A stretch of 64,000 nt of DNA. It comes from Myxococcales bacterium. Its GTDB lineage: Bacteria; Myxococcota_A; Polyangia; Nannocystales; Nannocystaceae. This document shows, piece after piece, positions 23,614-33,205 of this stretch. Every line of letters starts with the position of its first letter. Positions within the stretch are counted from its first letter, which is position 1. The position numbers and the translations under genes are program-made. The stretch lies in assembly GCA_020633295.1 (NCBI GenBank), contig JACKDW010000023.1:62001-126000 (forward strand), read 5' to 3'. The notes beneath the pieces are model-generated. The model was not told where the DNA came from and did not search any database. It saw only the letters and a list, made by a program, of their open reading frames with translations.

Positions 23614-24513
23614 TCAGCCGCCGTAGTCGGGCGGGATCACGGCGACGGGCAGGCGCGCGTGGCCGGCGAGGTCGCTGCTGACGCTGAGCAGCGCGAGGCG
23701 CTCGAGGTTTGTCAGGCGCCGAGTGCCGGTGACGAGGAGCGCCGCGCGATGCTCCGCGCAGGCGTCGGCCAGCGCGTCAAACTCGAGCCCGGAGCGCAGG
23801 TCGACGCGCGCGCCCTCGGCCCCGTGGGTCACGAGCCACTCCTTGAGGCGGCGGAAGGCCGCGGCGCGGTGCTCCTCGTGGACCTTCTCCACCTCGGCGT
23901 CGCTCCAGTACAGCTGGGCGTAGTCGAGCGGCACGCGGACGACGTGCGTGACGACGAGCTCGCGCCCGGTCTGGCGCGCGAGCGCGGCCGCGAAGCGCAG
24001 CGCGCCGACGGAGCTGTCGCCGGGGACGGCCGCGAGCACGATCGGCCCCGAGCCGAAGGCCGCGCTCTCGAGGTCCGGCGGCACGACGATGACGGGCGCC
24101 GGGAGCGTTCGCAGCAGGCGGCGCGCCACGGTGCCAAGGCGGACGACCGCGGCCTCGTCGACGCCGCTCTTGCGCCCGATGATCAGCGCGTCCGCGCCGT
24201 GCTCCTGGCACTCGCTCGTGAGCCCGTCCTCCGCGCGCCGGCTCTCCGCCACCTCGAGCGACGCGAGCGCGCCCTCGGCCCCCGCGCGCGTGACCACGAG
24301 CTGCGCCTCGGCCTCGAGCCGACCGCGGATCTCCGCGCGCGAGCCGTGCTTGCGCAGCGCGTTCACCTGGGCGTCCTCGAGCACGTGGACGCCGCGCAGC
24401 GCGGGCGCCTGCGCCGGATCCTGAAAGAGTCCTTTGAGCCAGGTCGCAAAGCGCACGGCGCCGTCGCTGCGCTTGCGAAGGTCGACCCCGACGATCCACT
24501 GAGTCTGCTTCAT
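23614..24513 (-). CDS. tandem universal stress protein (two UspA domains)
   Basis: 299 residues from the ATG at 24513 (AGGA six bases upstream); the open frame extends upstream without domain content. The first UspA domain (about 1-145) starts QWIVGVDLRKRSDGAVRFA and ends with ADALIIGRKSG..VVRLGTVARRLLRTLPAPVIVVP. The second (about 150-299) starts PIVLAAVPGDSSVGALRFAAALA and ends LLVTGTRRLTNLERLALLSVSSDLAGHARLPVAVIP. The G-2x-G-9x-G(S/T) ATP-binding pattern is only partly kept in each. Usp proteins respond to stress and nutrient limitation. It lies 10 bases upstream of the operon that starts with the (alpha/alpha)6-like gene and is probably co-transcribed, and is divergent from the P-type ATPase gene. 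Confidence 0.88.
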   Translation of the reverse strand: MKQTQWIVGVDLRKRSDGAVRFATWLKGLFQDPAQAPALRGVHVLEDAQVNALRKHGSRAEIRGRLEAEAQLVVTRAGAEGALASLEVAESRRAEDGLTSECQEHGADALIIGRKSGVDEAAVVRLGTVARRLLRTLPAPVIVVPPDLESAAFGSGPIVLAAVPGDSSVGALRFAAALARQTGRELVVTHVVRVPLDYAQLYWSDAEVEKVHEEHRAAAFRRLKEWLVTHGAEGARVDLRSGLEFDALADACAEHRAALLVTGTRRLTNLERLALLSVSSDLAGHARLPVAVIPPDYGG

Positions 24514-24669
24514 CGCGTCCGTCCTGCTCGCGCCCGAGCGGCCTCGCGCGGCCGCGCGAGAGGGCGAGCCCCCGCAACGTACCACGCGGCGGTCACCCGG
24601 CCCTGGTCGCGACGGGCGGAATTTTCCTCACGAGCTCGGGCCCCCCGAGTGCGCACGGCCCCGGCTGCT

Positions 24670-27078
24670 ATGCTCAGCGGGGTGACCGAGGGTCTCACGA
24701 CGAGCGAGGCGCGGTCGATCCGCGCGCGCGTCGGGGAGAACGTCATCGAGCGGCGCGAGAGCACGCCGGCGTGGCGCCTGGCGCTCTCACAATTCACGAG
24801 CCCGCTCGTGCTCTTGCTGCTCGTCGCGGTCGTCGTCGCGGCCGCCTTCGGCGAGTACCCCGACGCGGTGGCGATCTCGATCATCGTGCTCGTCAACGCG
24901 GCGATCGGCTTCACGCAGGAGTTCCGGGCCGAGCGCGCGATGCAGGCGCTCGGCTCGCTCTCGGCCCGGCGCGCGCGCGTCATCCGTGACGGCGAGACGC
25001 GCGTGATCCCGGCCGCCGAGGTCGTGCCCGGGGACGTGCTCGCGCTCGAGGCCGGCGACGTCGTGGCCGCCGACGCGCGGCTGCTCGAGGCGCGGCGCCT
25101 CGCGGTCAACGAGGCCGCGCTGACCGGCGAGAGCGCGCCGGTCTCGAAGGCCGCGGCGCCGGGCGAGGACCAGCGCGAGCGCCCGCTCGCGGAGCGCTCC
25201 GGTCACGTGTTCATGGGGACATCCGTCAGCAACGGCACCGCGCGCGCGCGCGTCGACGCGATCGCCGGCGAAACCGAGCTCGGCAAGATCGCGGGGATGC
25301 TGACGCGCGAGGCGCCCGAGACGCCGCTGCAGCGGCGCCTCGCCGCGGTCGGGCGCATGCTGATCTACCTGTGCCTCGGCCTCGTGGTCGTCGTCGCGGC
25401 GCTCGGGGCCGCGCGCGGGATGAGCTGGCACGAGCTCGTGCTCTCGTCGATCTCGCTCGCGGTCGCGGCCGTGCCCGAGGGCCTGCCCGCGGTCGTCACG
25501 ATCGCGCTCGCGATCGGCATGCAGCGCATGGCGAGCCACGACGTGCTCGTGCGGCGCCTCGCGTCGGTCGAGACGCTGGGCTCGGTGACGGTGATCTGCA
25601 CCGACAAGACCGGGACGCTGACGACCGGCGTCATGGAGACGCGCGAGCTGTGGGGCGCGGACGAGGACGCGCTGCTGCGCGCGGCCGCGTCCTGCTGCGA
25701 CGCCGAGCTCAAGGCGGACGGCGAGGACGTCGGCGACGCCACCGAGCTCGCGATCCTGCGCGCCGCGGCCGCGCGCGGGTACACGCGCGCCGCGATCGAG
25801 CGCGACGCGCCGCGCGTCGCGAGCCAGCCCTTCGACGCGGACCTGCGCCGCATGTGGGTGCTGCGCGCGGACGGGCGCCTCTACCTCAAGGGCGCGATCG
25901 AGGCCGTGCTGCCGCGCTGCGTCGACGCCGACGTCGCGGGGGCGCGCGCCGCCAACGAGCGGCTCGCGGCTGCGGGCCAGCGCGTGCTCGCGGTCGCCGA
26001 CGGCGACGGCCCCGAGGAGCGCGCGCTGACGCTGCGCGGCCTCATCGGCATCGCCGACCCGCCGCGCGCGGCGGCGATCGACGCGATCCGGCGCGCCCGC
26101 GAAGCAGGTGTCCGATTGTTCATGTTAACCGGGGACCAGCGGGCGACCGCGCTGGCGATCGCGCGCGAGCTCGAGCTCGCGCCGCCCGGCGAGGACGTCT
26201 CCGCGTACGTGCGCGCGCGCGTGACCGCGGCCGAGAAGGACGCGATCGTCGGCGAGCTGCAGGCGCGCGGCGAGATCGTCGCGATGACCGGCGACGGCGT
26301 AAACGACGCGCCCGCGATCCGGCGCGCCGACATCGGCGTCGCCATGGGCGCGGGCGCGACCGAGGTGACGCGCGAGGTCTCCGACATGGTGCTGACGAAC
26401 GACGATCTGGGCGGCGTCGTCGTGGCGATCCGCGAGGGTCGCGTGATCTACGAGAACATCCAGAAGACGATCGTCTACCTGCTCTCGGGCAACCTCTCCG
26501 AGCTCATGCTGATGCTCGCGGCGGCCGCGATCGGGCTGCCGCTGCCGCTGCTGCCGCTGCACCTGCTCTGGATCAACCTGCTCAACGAGCCGCTCCCCGC
26601 GATCGCGCTCGTGCTCGATCCCCCCGCGCGCGACGTGCTCGAGCGGCCACCTCGCGCGCCGGGCGAGCCGATGCTCGGGCGCGGCCCGTGGGCCGAGATC
26701 CTCGCGATCGCGTCGCTGCACGCCGTCGTCGCGCTCGCGGTGTACTGGTGGGCCCTCGCGGCCCGCGGCGTCGACGTCGCGCGCGCGCTCGCGTTCTCGA
26801 CCATCGTGTTCGGGGTGCTGCTGCGCTCGCTCGGAGCGCGCAGCCGATCGCGCCCGCTCGGGCTCCGCGGGCTGCTCGAGAACCGCTGGCTGCTCGGCGT
26901 CGTCGGGCTCTCGATCGCGCTGCAGCTCGGCATCCACTACCTCCCGCCGACGCGCGCGCTGCTCCGGCTCGACGGCGCACCCGCGCGCGACCTGCTCCTC
27001 GTGCTCGCGCTCGGGCTCGTCCCGCTCGTCGCGGTCGAGCTCTACAAGCTCGCGCGAGCGCGCGTCGCCGGCCGCTGA
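24670..27078 (+). CDS. P-type cation-transporting ATPase (P2, calcium-ATPase-like)
   Basis: 802 residues from ATG 24670 (GTG 24682 is also possible). All hallmarks are present: N-terminal cation ATPase domain (GLTTSEARSIRARVGENVI), TGES in the actuator domain (NEAALTGESAPVSK), the membrane-4 motif VPEGLPAVV, the phosphorylated Asp D312 in ICTDKTGTLT, the nucleotide-binding domain (KGAIEAVLPRC) and the hinge TGDGVNDAPAIRRADIGVAMG. The C-terminal cation ATPase domain has four more membrane segments. It belongs with the SERCA/PMCA-like P2 pumps, which export Ca2+ or Mn2+; the N-domain is somewhat short. Divergent from the Usp gene (156 bases between starts), so both could share a stress-responsive control region. 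Confidence 0.92.
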   Translation: MLSGVTEGLTTSEARSIRARVGENVIERRESTPAWRLALSQFTSPLVLLLLVAVVVAAAFGEYPDAVAISIIVLVNAAIGFTQEFRAERAMQALGSLSARRARVIRDGETRVIPAAEVVPGDVLALEAGDVVAADARLLEARRLAVNEAALTGESAPVSKAAAPGEDQRERPLAERSGHVFMGTSVSNGTARARVDAIAGETELGKIAGMLTREAPETPLQRRLAAVGRMLIYLCLGLVVVVAALGAARGMSWHELVLSSISLAVAAVPEGLPAVVTIALAIGMQRMASHDVLVRRLASVETLGSVTVICTDKTGTLTTGVMETRELWGADEDALLRAAASCCDAELKADGEDVGDATELAILRAAAARGYTRAAIERDAPRVASQPFDADLRRMWVLRADGRLYLKGAIEAVLPRCVDADVAGARAANERLAAAGQRVLAVADGDGPEERALTLRGLIGIADPPRAAAIDAIRRAREAGVRLFMLTGDQRATALAIARELELAPPGEDVSAYVRARVTAAEKDAIVGELQARGEIVAMTGDGVNDAPAIRRADIGVAMGAGATEVTREVSDMVLTNDDLGGVVVAIREGRVIYENIQKTIVYLLSGNLSELMLMLAAAAIGLPLPLLPLHLLWINLLNEPLPAIALVLDPPARDVLERPPRAPGEPMLGRGPWAEILAIASLHAVVALAVYWWALAARGVDVARALAFSTIVFGVLLRSLGARSRSRPLGLRGLLENRWLLGVVGLSIALQLGIHYLPPTRALLRLDGAPARDLLLVLALGLVPLVAVELYKLARARVAGR

Positions 27079-27270
27079 GCGCCGCGGCTCGCCCGCGCTG
27101 TGGAATTCTGACTCACGCGGCGCGCGAGAACCCCGGCGCCGCGCGATGTAATATGTCTTTATAACCATGTCGTACAGGAGGCGGCGCTAGGGCGAACTGC
27201 GGCCTCGCGCCGCACCGTGCACCAATTGCGTCGTTTCTCGCCCGTGGCATCACGCGTATAACAGGGGGTG

Positions 27271-28926
27271 ATGCGGGGAACTACTGTAGCGGCTTACCTG
27301 TCAATTGCTGCGCTGGCCTTTGGGACATACGCGTGCGGCGACGACTCCTCCGAGACGACCAACGAGACGACCGTCTCGACGAGCTCGCCGTCGACGACCG
27401 GCGGCGAGATGATGACGACCACCACGTCGACGTCGTCCAGCACCTCGAGCGGCGGCACCACGGCCGGCGTCACGACGGAGGCGATGACCTCGACCGCCGG
27501 CGAGACCGTCGGGATCGAGACCGGCAGCACGGGGGCGACCCCGTACTGCGGCGACGGCGTCGTCGACCCTGACGAGGAGTGCGACGAGGGCGACGCCAAC
27601 GACGACAACGGGGCGTGCACGAGCGTGTGCCTGAGCGCCGCCTGCGGCGACGGCTACACGCAGCCGGGCGAGGAGTGCGACGACGGCGACGGCAACGCCG
27701 ACGACGGGACGTGCAAGCTCGACTGCACGCTGCCCGTGTGCGGCGACGGCATCGTGCAGCCGGGCGAGGCCTGCGACGACGGCAACAACATCGACGACGA
27801 CGCGTGCTCGAACGCCTGCGACCTCACGTCGTGCGGCGACGGGATGGTCCAGATGGGCGAGGAGTGCGACGACGCGAACCTCGACAACACCGACGAGTGC
27901 AACGAGAACTGCCAGTTCCCCTCGTGCGAGGACGGCCTGCTCAGCGGGCTCGAGACCGACGTCGACTGCGGCGGCGGCAACTGCCAGGGCTGCGACCTCG
28001 GCCTGACCTGCGTCGAGCCCGGCGACTGCGGGAGCGGCAACTGCCAGAACGCGGTGTGCGCGATCGCGATGAGCTGCAACCAGATCAAGCTCGGCAACCC
28101 CGACGCGGAGTCCGGCGTGTTCGAGATCGACGTCGACGGCGAGGGTGACCTCGAGCCGTTCAACGTCTACTGCGACATGGAGACCGCCGGCGGCGGGTGG
28201 ACGCTGACGCTCAACCTCGACACCTCGGACGGCCACGTCATGTGGTGGGCGAACCCGAAGTGGACCGACACCTCGATCCACGGGACCGTCAACAAGGCGC
28301 TGACCGAGGACTTCAAGAGCGAGGCCTGGAGCTCGCTCGCCGGCGCCACCGAGATCCTGCTGACCGTCCACGAGGAGGGCGGCTACCTCGGCTGGAAGCA
28401 GTTCCAGAAGGTCGACGGCGCGACCATGTACGAGCACCTGCAGGGCGGCGACAACACGCTGATCGCCCCCACGGTGATCGACTCCTTCCTCGACGACAAC
28501 CTCTGGTCCGGCGAGACGCTGGTGCGCAACTCGCTGGAGCTGTACGCCAATCACTGCATCCAGAACGGGGGCAACTGCACCACGGGCAACGCCGGCTCCC
28601 CCGACGGCGATCGCATCAGCTCGCACCAGGCGACGCCGGCGAACAACACCGGCGGCGGCCTCGGCAACTGGCACGACATGAACTACTGCTGCCCCAACGG
28701 CTACGCGGGCTACGGCAGCGGCAAGATCTGTAACAACAGCGCGTTTCGGACGACGTCGGAGGCGCAGGCCGGCTGGACCCAGGGCTGCGGCTACAACCAG
28801 GGCGGTCACTTCGGCACCGACACCAAGGGGCCGTCGTCCGGCATCTGCTCGAACAGCGGCTGCAGCCAGGCGAACTGGTCGCAGAACAGCGGCTTCGACT
28901 ACGACTACGCGATCTTCCTGCGGTAG
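27271..28926 (+). CDS. Cys-rich lipoprotein with DUF4215 repeats and fibrinogen-like domain
   Basis: 551 residues from ATG 27271 (a GTG precedes it directly; AGGGGG upstream). Lipoprotein signal with lipobox TYAC, then a Thr/Ser/Glu-rich linker (about 25-95). Four myxobacterial Cys-rich repeats follow, each of the form CGDG..QPGEECDDGN..C...C (about 95-215), then a further Cys-rich stretch. The C-terminal half starts with GVFEIDVDGEGDLEPFNVYCDMETAGGGWTLTLN, the start of a fibrinogen-related domain, and ends in NSGFDYDYAIFLR. Such domains bind sugars in animal lectins; a surface adhesion or prey/matrix-binding role is inference. The AT-rich stretch at 27152-27172 (gtaatatgtctttataac) upstream may contain its promoter. 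Confidence 0.88.
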   Translation: MRGTTVAAYLSIAALAFGTYACGDDSSETTNETTVSTSSPSTTGGEMMTTTTSTSSSTSSGGTTAGVTTEAMTSTAGETVGIETGSTGATPYCGDGVVDPDEECDEGDANDDNGACTSVCLSAACGDGYTQPGEECDDGDGNADDGTCKLDCTLPVCGDGIVQPGEACDDGNNIDDDACSNACDLTSCGDGMVQMGEECDDANLDNTDECNENCQFPSCEDGLLSGLETDVDCGGGNCQGCDLGLTCVEPGDCGSGNCQNAVCAIAMSCNQIKLGNPDAESGVFEIDVDGEGDLEPFNVYCDMETAGGGWTLTLNLDTSDGHVMWWANPKWTDTSIHGTVNKALTEDFKSEAWSSLAGATEILLTVHEEGGYLGWKQFQKVDGATMYEHLQGGDNTLIAPTVIDSFLDDNLWSGETLVRNSLELYANHCIQNGGNCTTGNAGSPDGDRISSHQATPANNTGGGLGNWHDMNYCCPNGYAGYGSGKICNNSAFRTTSEAQAGWTQGCGYNQGGHFGTDTKGPSSGICSNSGCSQANWSQNSGFDYDYAIFLR

Positions 28927-28959
28927 CGGACACGCGCGCGGCGACGCGCGCGGCCTCGG

Positions 28960-29931
28960 CTACCCGCCCGTCCAGACGTGGCCGACCGTGGCTTCGAAGA
29001 GGTAGCCGAGGTTGTTGACCGCGTTGTCGCGCTCGCCCGCGCTGATCGTGTAGAAGTGCCCGGCGCCCGACTTGTACAGGCGGTACAGCGGGGTGCCGCC
29101 GCACAGCGGATCGCCGGCGAGGTAGCCGAGCGGGCCCTCGTTCTGCCCGGCGCCCTCGCAGCTCTCGCTCGAGGTGTAGAAGCGCTTCCCGTTGCCGAGC
29201 AGGCAGCGATAGAGCGGCGCGAGGCCGGGCTGCGCGGCCGCGTAGAGGAAGAAGAAATTAGCGCTCTCGAGGTGGAAGTCGCCCGACGAGGCCTCGGCCT
29301 GGTCGAGGGTGTAGAGGTGCCCGAGCGTCGGGCTGTAGGCGCGGTGGACCCCCTGTCGGCAGCCGGGCGCGCCGAGGTCACAGCCGCCGTCGCAGTCGTC
29401 GTCGAACAGGTTGCAGGCCTCGGGCGTGCCGGGGGCGCACACGAGCGGGCAGGCCTCGCCGCCGCCCATCAGCGCCTCGCAGCCGTTGAACAGATCGCCG
29501 TCGCAATCTGCCTGGCCCGAGAGACACTCTCCGATCGCGCACTCGCCCGCGACGCACGCGGCCTCGGCGTTGGGGATCACGCAGGAGACCCCGCACTGCC
29601 CGCAGTTCTCGGGGTCGCTCGCCACGTCGACGCACTGCACCCCGCAGGGCGTGAGCGCGCCGCAGTCGAGCGGCTCGCCGGTGCTCGTGTCGAGCGCGTC
29701 GCCCGTCGCGTCGCCTGTCGTCGCGCTCGCGTCGCTCGTCTGCGCGTCCCCGGCGGTCGTGTCGACCCCGTCGCTGTCGGTCTCGACGTCTCCGGTCGTC
29801 GTCGACACGGCGCCGTCGCTCCCGCTGCTCAGGCCCGTCTCGCCGCGCTCGTCGTCCGCGCCGCAGCCCGCGAGCGCGACGACGAGCGCGAAACAACGCG
29901 CCGGTCGGGCGTTATCCGCCGAGGAGCGCAT
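28960..29931 (-). CDS. lipoprotein with Cys-rich repeat and DUF5648-like domain
   Basis: 323 residues. Signal peptide with lipobox LAGC, then an acidic Thr/Asp/Ser-rich linker (about 25-85). The Cys-rich part CGVQCVDVASDPENCGQCGVSCVIPNAEAACVAGEC..DCDGDLFNGCE is typical of myxobacterial surface proteins. The C-terminal 140 residues carry three repeats of the form HLYTLDQAE / RFYTSSESCEG / HFYTISAGERDNAV with PLYR between them, matching the DUF5648 repeat. Function unknown; probably on the cell surface. The start overlaps the end of the DUF1552 gene by 20 bases, so it is the third gene of the DUF1592-DUF1552 unit. Confidence 0.82.
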   Translation of the reverse strand: MRSSADNARPARCFALVVALAGCGADDERGETGLSSGSDGAVSTTTGDVETDSDGVDTTAGDAQTSDASATTGDATGDALDTSTGEPLDCGALTPCGVQCVDVASDPENCGQCGVSCVIPNAEAACVAGECAIGECLSGQADCDGDLFNGCEALMGGGEACPLVCAPGTPEACNLFDDDCDGGCDLGAPGCRQGVHRAYSPTLGHLYTLDQAEASSGDFHLESANFFFLYAAAQPGLAPLYRCLLGNGKRFYTSSESCEGAGQNEGPLGYLAGDPLCGGTPLYRLYKSGAGHFYTISAGERDNAVNNLGYLFEATVGHVWTGG

Positions 29932-31294
29932 CGAACTGCTCGCTCGTCTCGCCGCCGTTCCAGCCGAAGGTCGGCGTCGTCAGCCCGACGGCGCGCAGCA
30001 TGGTCACGTGCGCCTTGCTGATGTTGCCGCCAGGCTCGCGCGCGTGCACGCCCGGCAGCAGCGCGCCGCCGCGGCCCGCGAGCACCACCGGCGTCTCCTT
30101 GACGCTGTGCTGCCAGCCCTCGCCGTACTCCGAGGTGCCGAAGATGACCGCGCGGTCGAGCACCGAGTCGCCCATCGGGTCGACGCTGGCCGCGAGCTTG
30201 TCGAGGAACCGGCCGAAGGCCTGCAGCTGATACTCCGAGACGCTCTTGATCTGGTTCCACTCGCCGGCGTGACACACCGCGTGCATGTCGTTGACGACGC
30301 CGAGGTTCTGGAACACGTGCGTGGTCGCCGGCGAGGTCAGCATGAAGGAGAACACGCGGGTCAGCCCGCACTGCAGCGCGACCGCGAGCAGCTCGGCCAT
30401 GATCTCGGTCTTGAGCAGGAGGTCGCCGGTGTCGGCCGGGACCGGCGGCGCGAGGTCGCAGGTCCCCGAGCTCAGCTCGAGGCGCCGCTGGATCTCGGCC
30501 ATGTGCTCGAGGTGCGCCTCGAGCCGCTGGCGATCGACGCTCCCGAGCTCCGCGCGCAGGCTGTTGGCGTCGTCCATCACCGCGTCGAGCAGCCGCGCGC
30601 GGCGACCGACCGCGACGAGGTCGTCGGGGACGTCGAACAGCAGGCTGTGCAGCTGCACGGGGTTCATCAGCGGCGGGTTGAGGGAGTCGGGGCCGTTGTA
30701 CGAGATCGCGTTCCAGTGCCCGTAGTCGTGGAAGCGCGCGGGCGAGACGCCGAGCACGAGCGAGCGGAAGCGCGGGAGGTCGGCGTAGAACGCGTCGTGA
30801 TTGGCGACGTACTGGTCGAGCGTCGGGCGCAGCGCCGTGAGCGTGTGCGACGGGTGGTCAAATCCGTCGGGCCGGATGCGATCGCCGGTCATCGTGACCA
30901 TGAAGCCGCGCATGTGCCCGTCGGACTGCCCGGGCGGCTCGTCGGGCACGTCGGTGTGGGGCTCGAGGCCGGTGATCACGCTGAACGGGTGGGCGGCGAG
31001 CGGCGTCATCAGCTCGCTCGGCGTGAACCCGAGGCCCGTCTGCGCGGGCGTCCACAGATCCGGGTACCCGCCCTGCGCCTGCATCTCGCCGTGGGCCGCG
31101 TGCCACGGGAGCCCGTTGGCCCAGAAGAACACGCCGAAGATCGGCTCGCTCGCGGCCGCCTCCGCCAGCGCGCTGCGGCGCGGCAGCATGGCCTCGAGCA
31201 GCGGCAGACCGAGCGCGACGGCGCCGCCCATCGCGGCCCCGCGCAGCACCCGGCGACGGCTCAGACGTCCGCGTTGCTTGGTGTCGTGACTCAT
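29912..31294 (-). CDS. DUF1552 protein, Tat-exported
   Basis: 460 residues. Twin-arginine signal SRRRVLRGAAMGGAVALGLPLLEAMLP at the start, the standard feature of DUF1552 proteins. Family blocks: FGVFFWANGLPWHAAHGE (about 53), FSVITGLEPHTDVPD, DGHMRGFMVTMTGD, SLVLGVSPARFHDYGHWNAISYNG (about 177), LLAVALQCGLTRVFSFMLTS and the final VIFGTSEYGEGWQHSVKETPVVLAGRGGALLPG, which recalls the sulfatase/alkaline-phosphatase-like fold of these proteins. The biochemical role is not known. Its ATG overlaps the stop of the DUF1592 gene (ATGA), the conserved pairing seen in Planctomycetes and Myxobacteria. Confidence 0.92.
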   Translation of the reverse strand: MSHDTKQRGRLSRRRVLRGAAMGGAVALGLPLLEAMLPRRSALAEAAASEPIFGVFFWANGLPWHAAHGEMQAQGGYPDLWTPAQTGLGFTPSELMTPLAAHPFSVITGLEPHTDVPDEPPGQSDGHMRGFMVTMTGDRIRPDGFDHPSHTLTALRPTLDQYVANHDAFYADLPRFRSLVLGVSPARFHDYGHWNAISYNGPDSLNPPLMNPVQLHSLLFDVPDDLVAVGRRARLLDAVMDDANSLRAELGSVDRQRLEAHLEHMAEIQRRLELSSGTCDLAPPVPADTGDLLLKTEIMAELLAVALQCGLTRVFSFMLTSPATTHVFQNLGVVNDMHAVCHAGEWNQIKSVSEYQLQAFGRFLDKLAASVDPMGDSVLDRAVIFGTSEYGEGWQHSVKETPVVLAGRGGALLPGVHAREPGGNISKAHVTMLRAVGLTTPTFGWNGGETSEQFDALLGG

Positions 31295-33039
31295 GGCAGC
31301 ACCTCCTCGTCCGCGACGGTGCGGAACGCCTCGCTGGTGATGAGCGTGATCAGCAGCGCGTTGAAGCGGAAGCCGGACTCGGCGAAGCCCTCGTGGATCG
31401 CGTCGAGACCCGGCTTTTCAGACAGCACCTCGCGGCGACCCGACGCGTGGCGATAGAGCTGCGTGGCGATGCACTCGCCGACGCGCTCGTCGCTCTTGAG
31501 CAGCTCGGCGAGCGCGCGCGCGTCGGCGAGCTCTGTGCCGTCGAGCGCGCCGGAGGCGTCGATCGGCAGCCCGTTGTCGAGCGTCCGGTACGCGCCGATC
31601 GGGTCGAAGTGTTCGAACAAGAACCCCGGCGGGTCGATGTACTGATGGCACGAGGCGCACACGGGGTTCTCGCGGTGCGCCTCGAGCTTGTCGCGCAGCG
31701 TGCCCTCGCCGGCGTCCTCGGGGTCGAGGTCGAGGTCGACGTCGGCGGGCGGGGCCGGGATGACCTCGCACAGCACGCGCTCGCGCACGTACTTCCCGCG
31801 CGCCGTCGGCGAGTTGTAGGTCTCGTGGGCGTTCATCGTCAGGAACGCGCCGAGCGTCAGCAGGCCCGCGCGCACGCCGTCCTCGGGCAGCTCCGCGGGG
31901 ACGAAGGTGACCGGCGACGCGCCCTCGGCCTCGACCTCGTACAGCGCCGCGAGCTCGTCGTTGACGAAGGTGTGTCGCGTGCTGAAGATGCCGCGGATGT
32001 CGGCGTCGCGCCGGTGCACGAAGTCGTCGACGAGCAGCTCGAGCTCGGTGCGCATCGCCTCGATCAGCGCGGGCGTGTAGAGCGGGTAGCGCTCGGGGTC
32101 GCGCGTGACGCCGTCGAGGCGCGCGAGGTCGAGGTACTGGGCGAAGAAGCCCTGCACGGCCGCGCGCGCGCGCTCGTCGGCGAGCATGCGCTCGGCCTGG
32201 GCCCGGAGCCCCTCGTCCGTGAGCAGCGCGCCGGAGGCCGCCGCGTCGAGCAGCTCGTCGTCGGGCCCCTGGTTCCACAGCAGGAACGAGACGCGGCTCG
32301 CCATCTCCCAGCTCGTGTAGCGGCGGCGCGAGGGATCGACGGGATCCGGCTCGCCGCGCTCGACGCGATAGAGGAAGTAGGGCGACTGCAGCATGCCGGC
32401 GACGACGTAGCGCAGCCCCTGCCACGCGTCGCCCGCGGCGAGCTCGTCGGCGAACCCAAGCCAGCGCTGCTGCTCGACCTCGGTGAGCGGGCGACGGTAG
32501 ACGCGGCGACCGAAGGCCGCGAGGAAGCCCGCGACGCACTCGTCGGTCGGGGACGCCGGCGCGCAGCCGACGAGCGCCTCGCGCCGCGCGGCGTCGGCGA
32601 ACACGGCGGCGCTGAGCTGGTCGGCGGCCTCCTCGTACTGCTGCGCGCCGAGCTCGGACAGCGTCGTGCTCGCGGCGCCGATGTTGTAGAAGAGGTACGG
32701 GTTGGTGTCTGGCTCCGTCGGCGGCGCCGGCAGCTCGGGGCCGAGCAGCGCCTCGATCGAGCTGAGGTACTGCGCGCGCGTCAACCTCGGCATGACCGGA
32801 ACGCCAGGCTTGAACGCGGGCGGCGGCTCGGCGTCGTCATCGTCGTCGTCATCATCGCCGGTGGCGTCCGCGTCCGAGCTCCCACCCGCGTCCCCGGCGT
32901 CGCTCGCGGTCGCGCCGGTCGTGTCGTCGGCGTCGAGCGTGGCCCCGCCCTGATAGCAGGCCGACGCGAGGAGCAGCGCGAGCGGAGCGAGGACGCGCCA
33001 CCCCGGGCGCGCGCCGTGGTCGAGAGGGTGTATGTACAT
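31291..33039 (-). CDS. DUF1592/DUF1588/DUF1585 lipoprotein with cytochrome-like CxxCH
   Basis: 582 residues. Lipoprotein signal (LALLLASAC), a short acidic Asp-rich linker (eight Asp in a row near residue 65), then five domains in the known order: DUF1587-like (LTRAQYLSSIEALLG), DUF1595 (FLAAFGRRVYRRPLTEVEQQRWL), DUF1592 (GLRYVVAGMLQSPYFLYRVERGE..YTSWEMASRVSFLLW), DUF1588 (LTLGAFLTMNAHETYNSPTARGKYVRE) and DUF1585 (GFRFNALLITLITSEAF). The motif ENPVCASCHQYIDPPGF has a CxxCH, so a c-type heme is possible. The family is presumed to work with its DUF1552 partner outside the cytoplasm, but the reaction is unknown. First gene of a three-gene unit. Confidence 0.9.
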   Translation of the reverse strand: MYIHPLDHGARPGWRVLAPLALLLASACYQGGATLDADDTTGATASDAGDAGGSSDADATGDDDDDDDDAEPPPAFKPGVPVMPRLTRAQYLSSIEALLGPELPAPPTEPDTNPYLFYNIGAASTTLSELGAQQYEEAADQLSAAVFADAARREALVGCAPASPTDECVAGFLAAFGRRVYRRPLTEVEQQRWLGFADELAAGDAWQGLRYVVAGMLQSPYFLYRVERGEPDPVDPSRRRYTSWEMASRVSFLLWNQGPDDELLDAAASGALLTDEGLRAQAERMLADERARAAVQGFFAQYLDLARLDGVTRDPERYPLYTPALIEAMRTELELLVDDFVHRRDADIRGIFSTRHTFVNDELAALYEVEAEGASPVTFVPAELPEDGVRAGLLTLGAFLTMNAHETYNSPTARGKYVRERVLCEVIPAPPADVDLDLDPEDAGEGTLRDKLEAHRENPVCASCHQYIDPPGFLFEHFDPIGAYRTLDNGLPIDASGALDGTELADARALAELLKSDERVGECIATQLYRHASGRREVLSEKPGLDAIHEGFAESGFRFNALLITLITSEAFRTVADEEVLP

Positions 33040-33205
33040 CGCGGGCTCCTGCGCGCGACGATATCACGGTCGGCGCCCGGATACGCGACGGCGCCCGCGG
33101 AGACGTCCGCGGTCTCGCGTCGCGCCTCGGCGCGCGGGCGCGCGGGCGCGTGCACGCTGTACAGGTGTCTCTCGTCGCGGTGGTTGCGCCCGAGGACGAC
33201 GGGGA

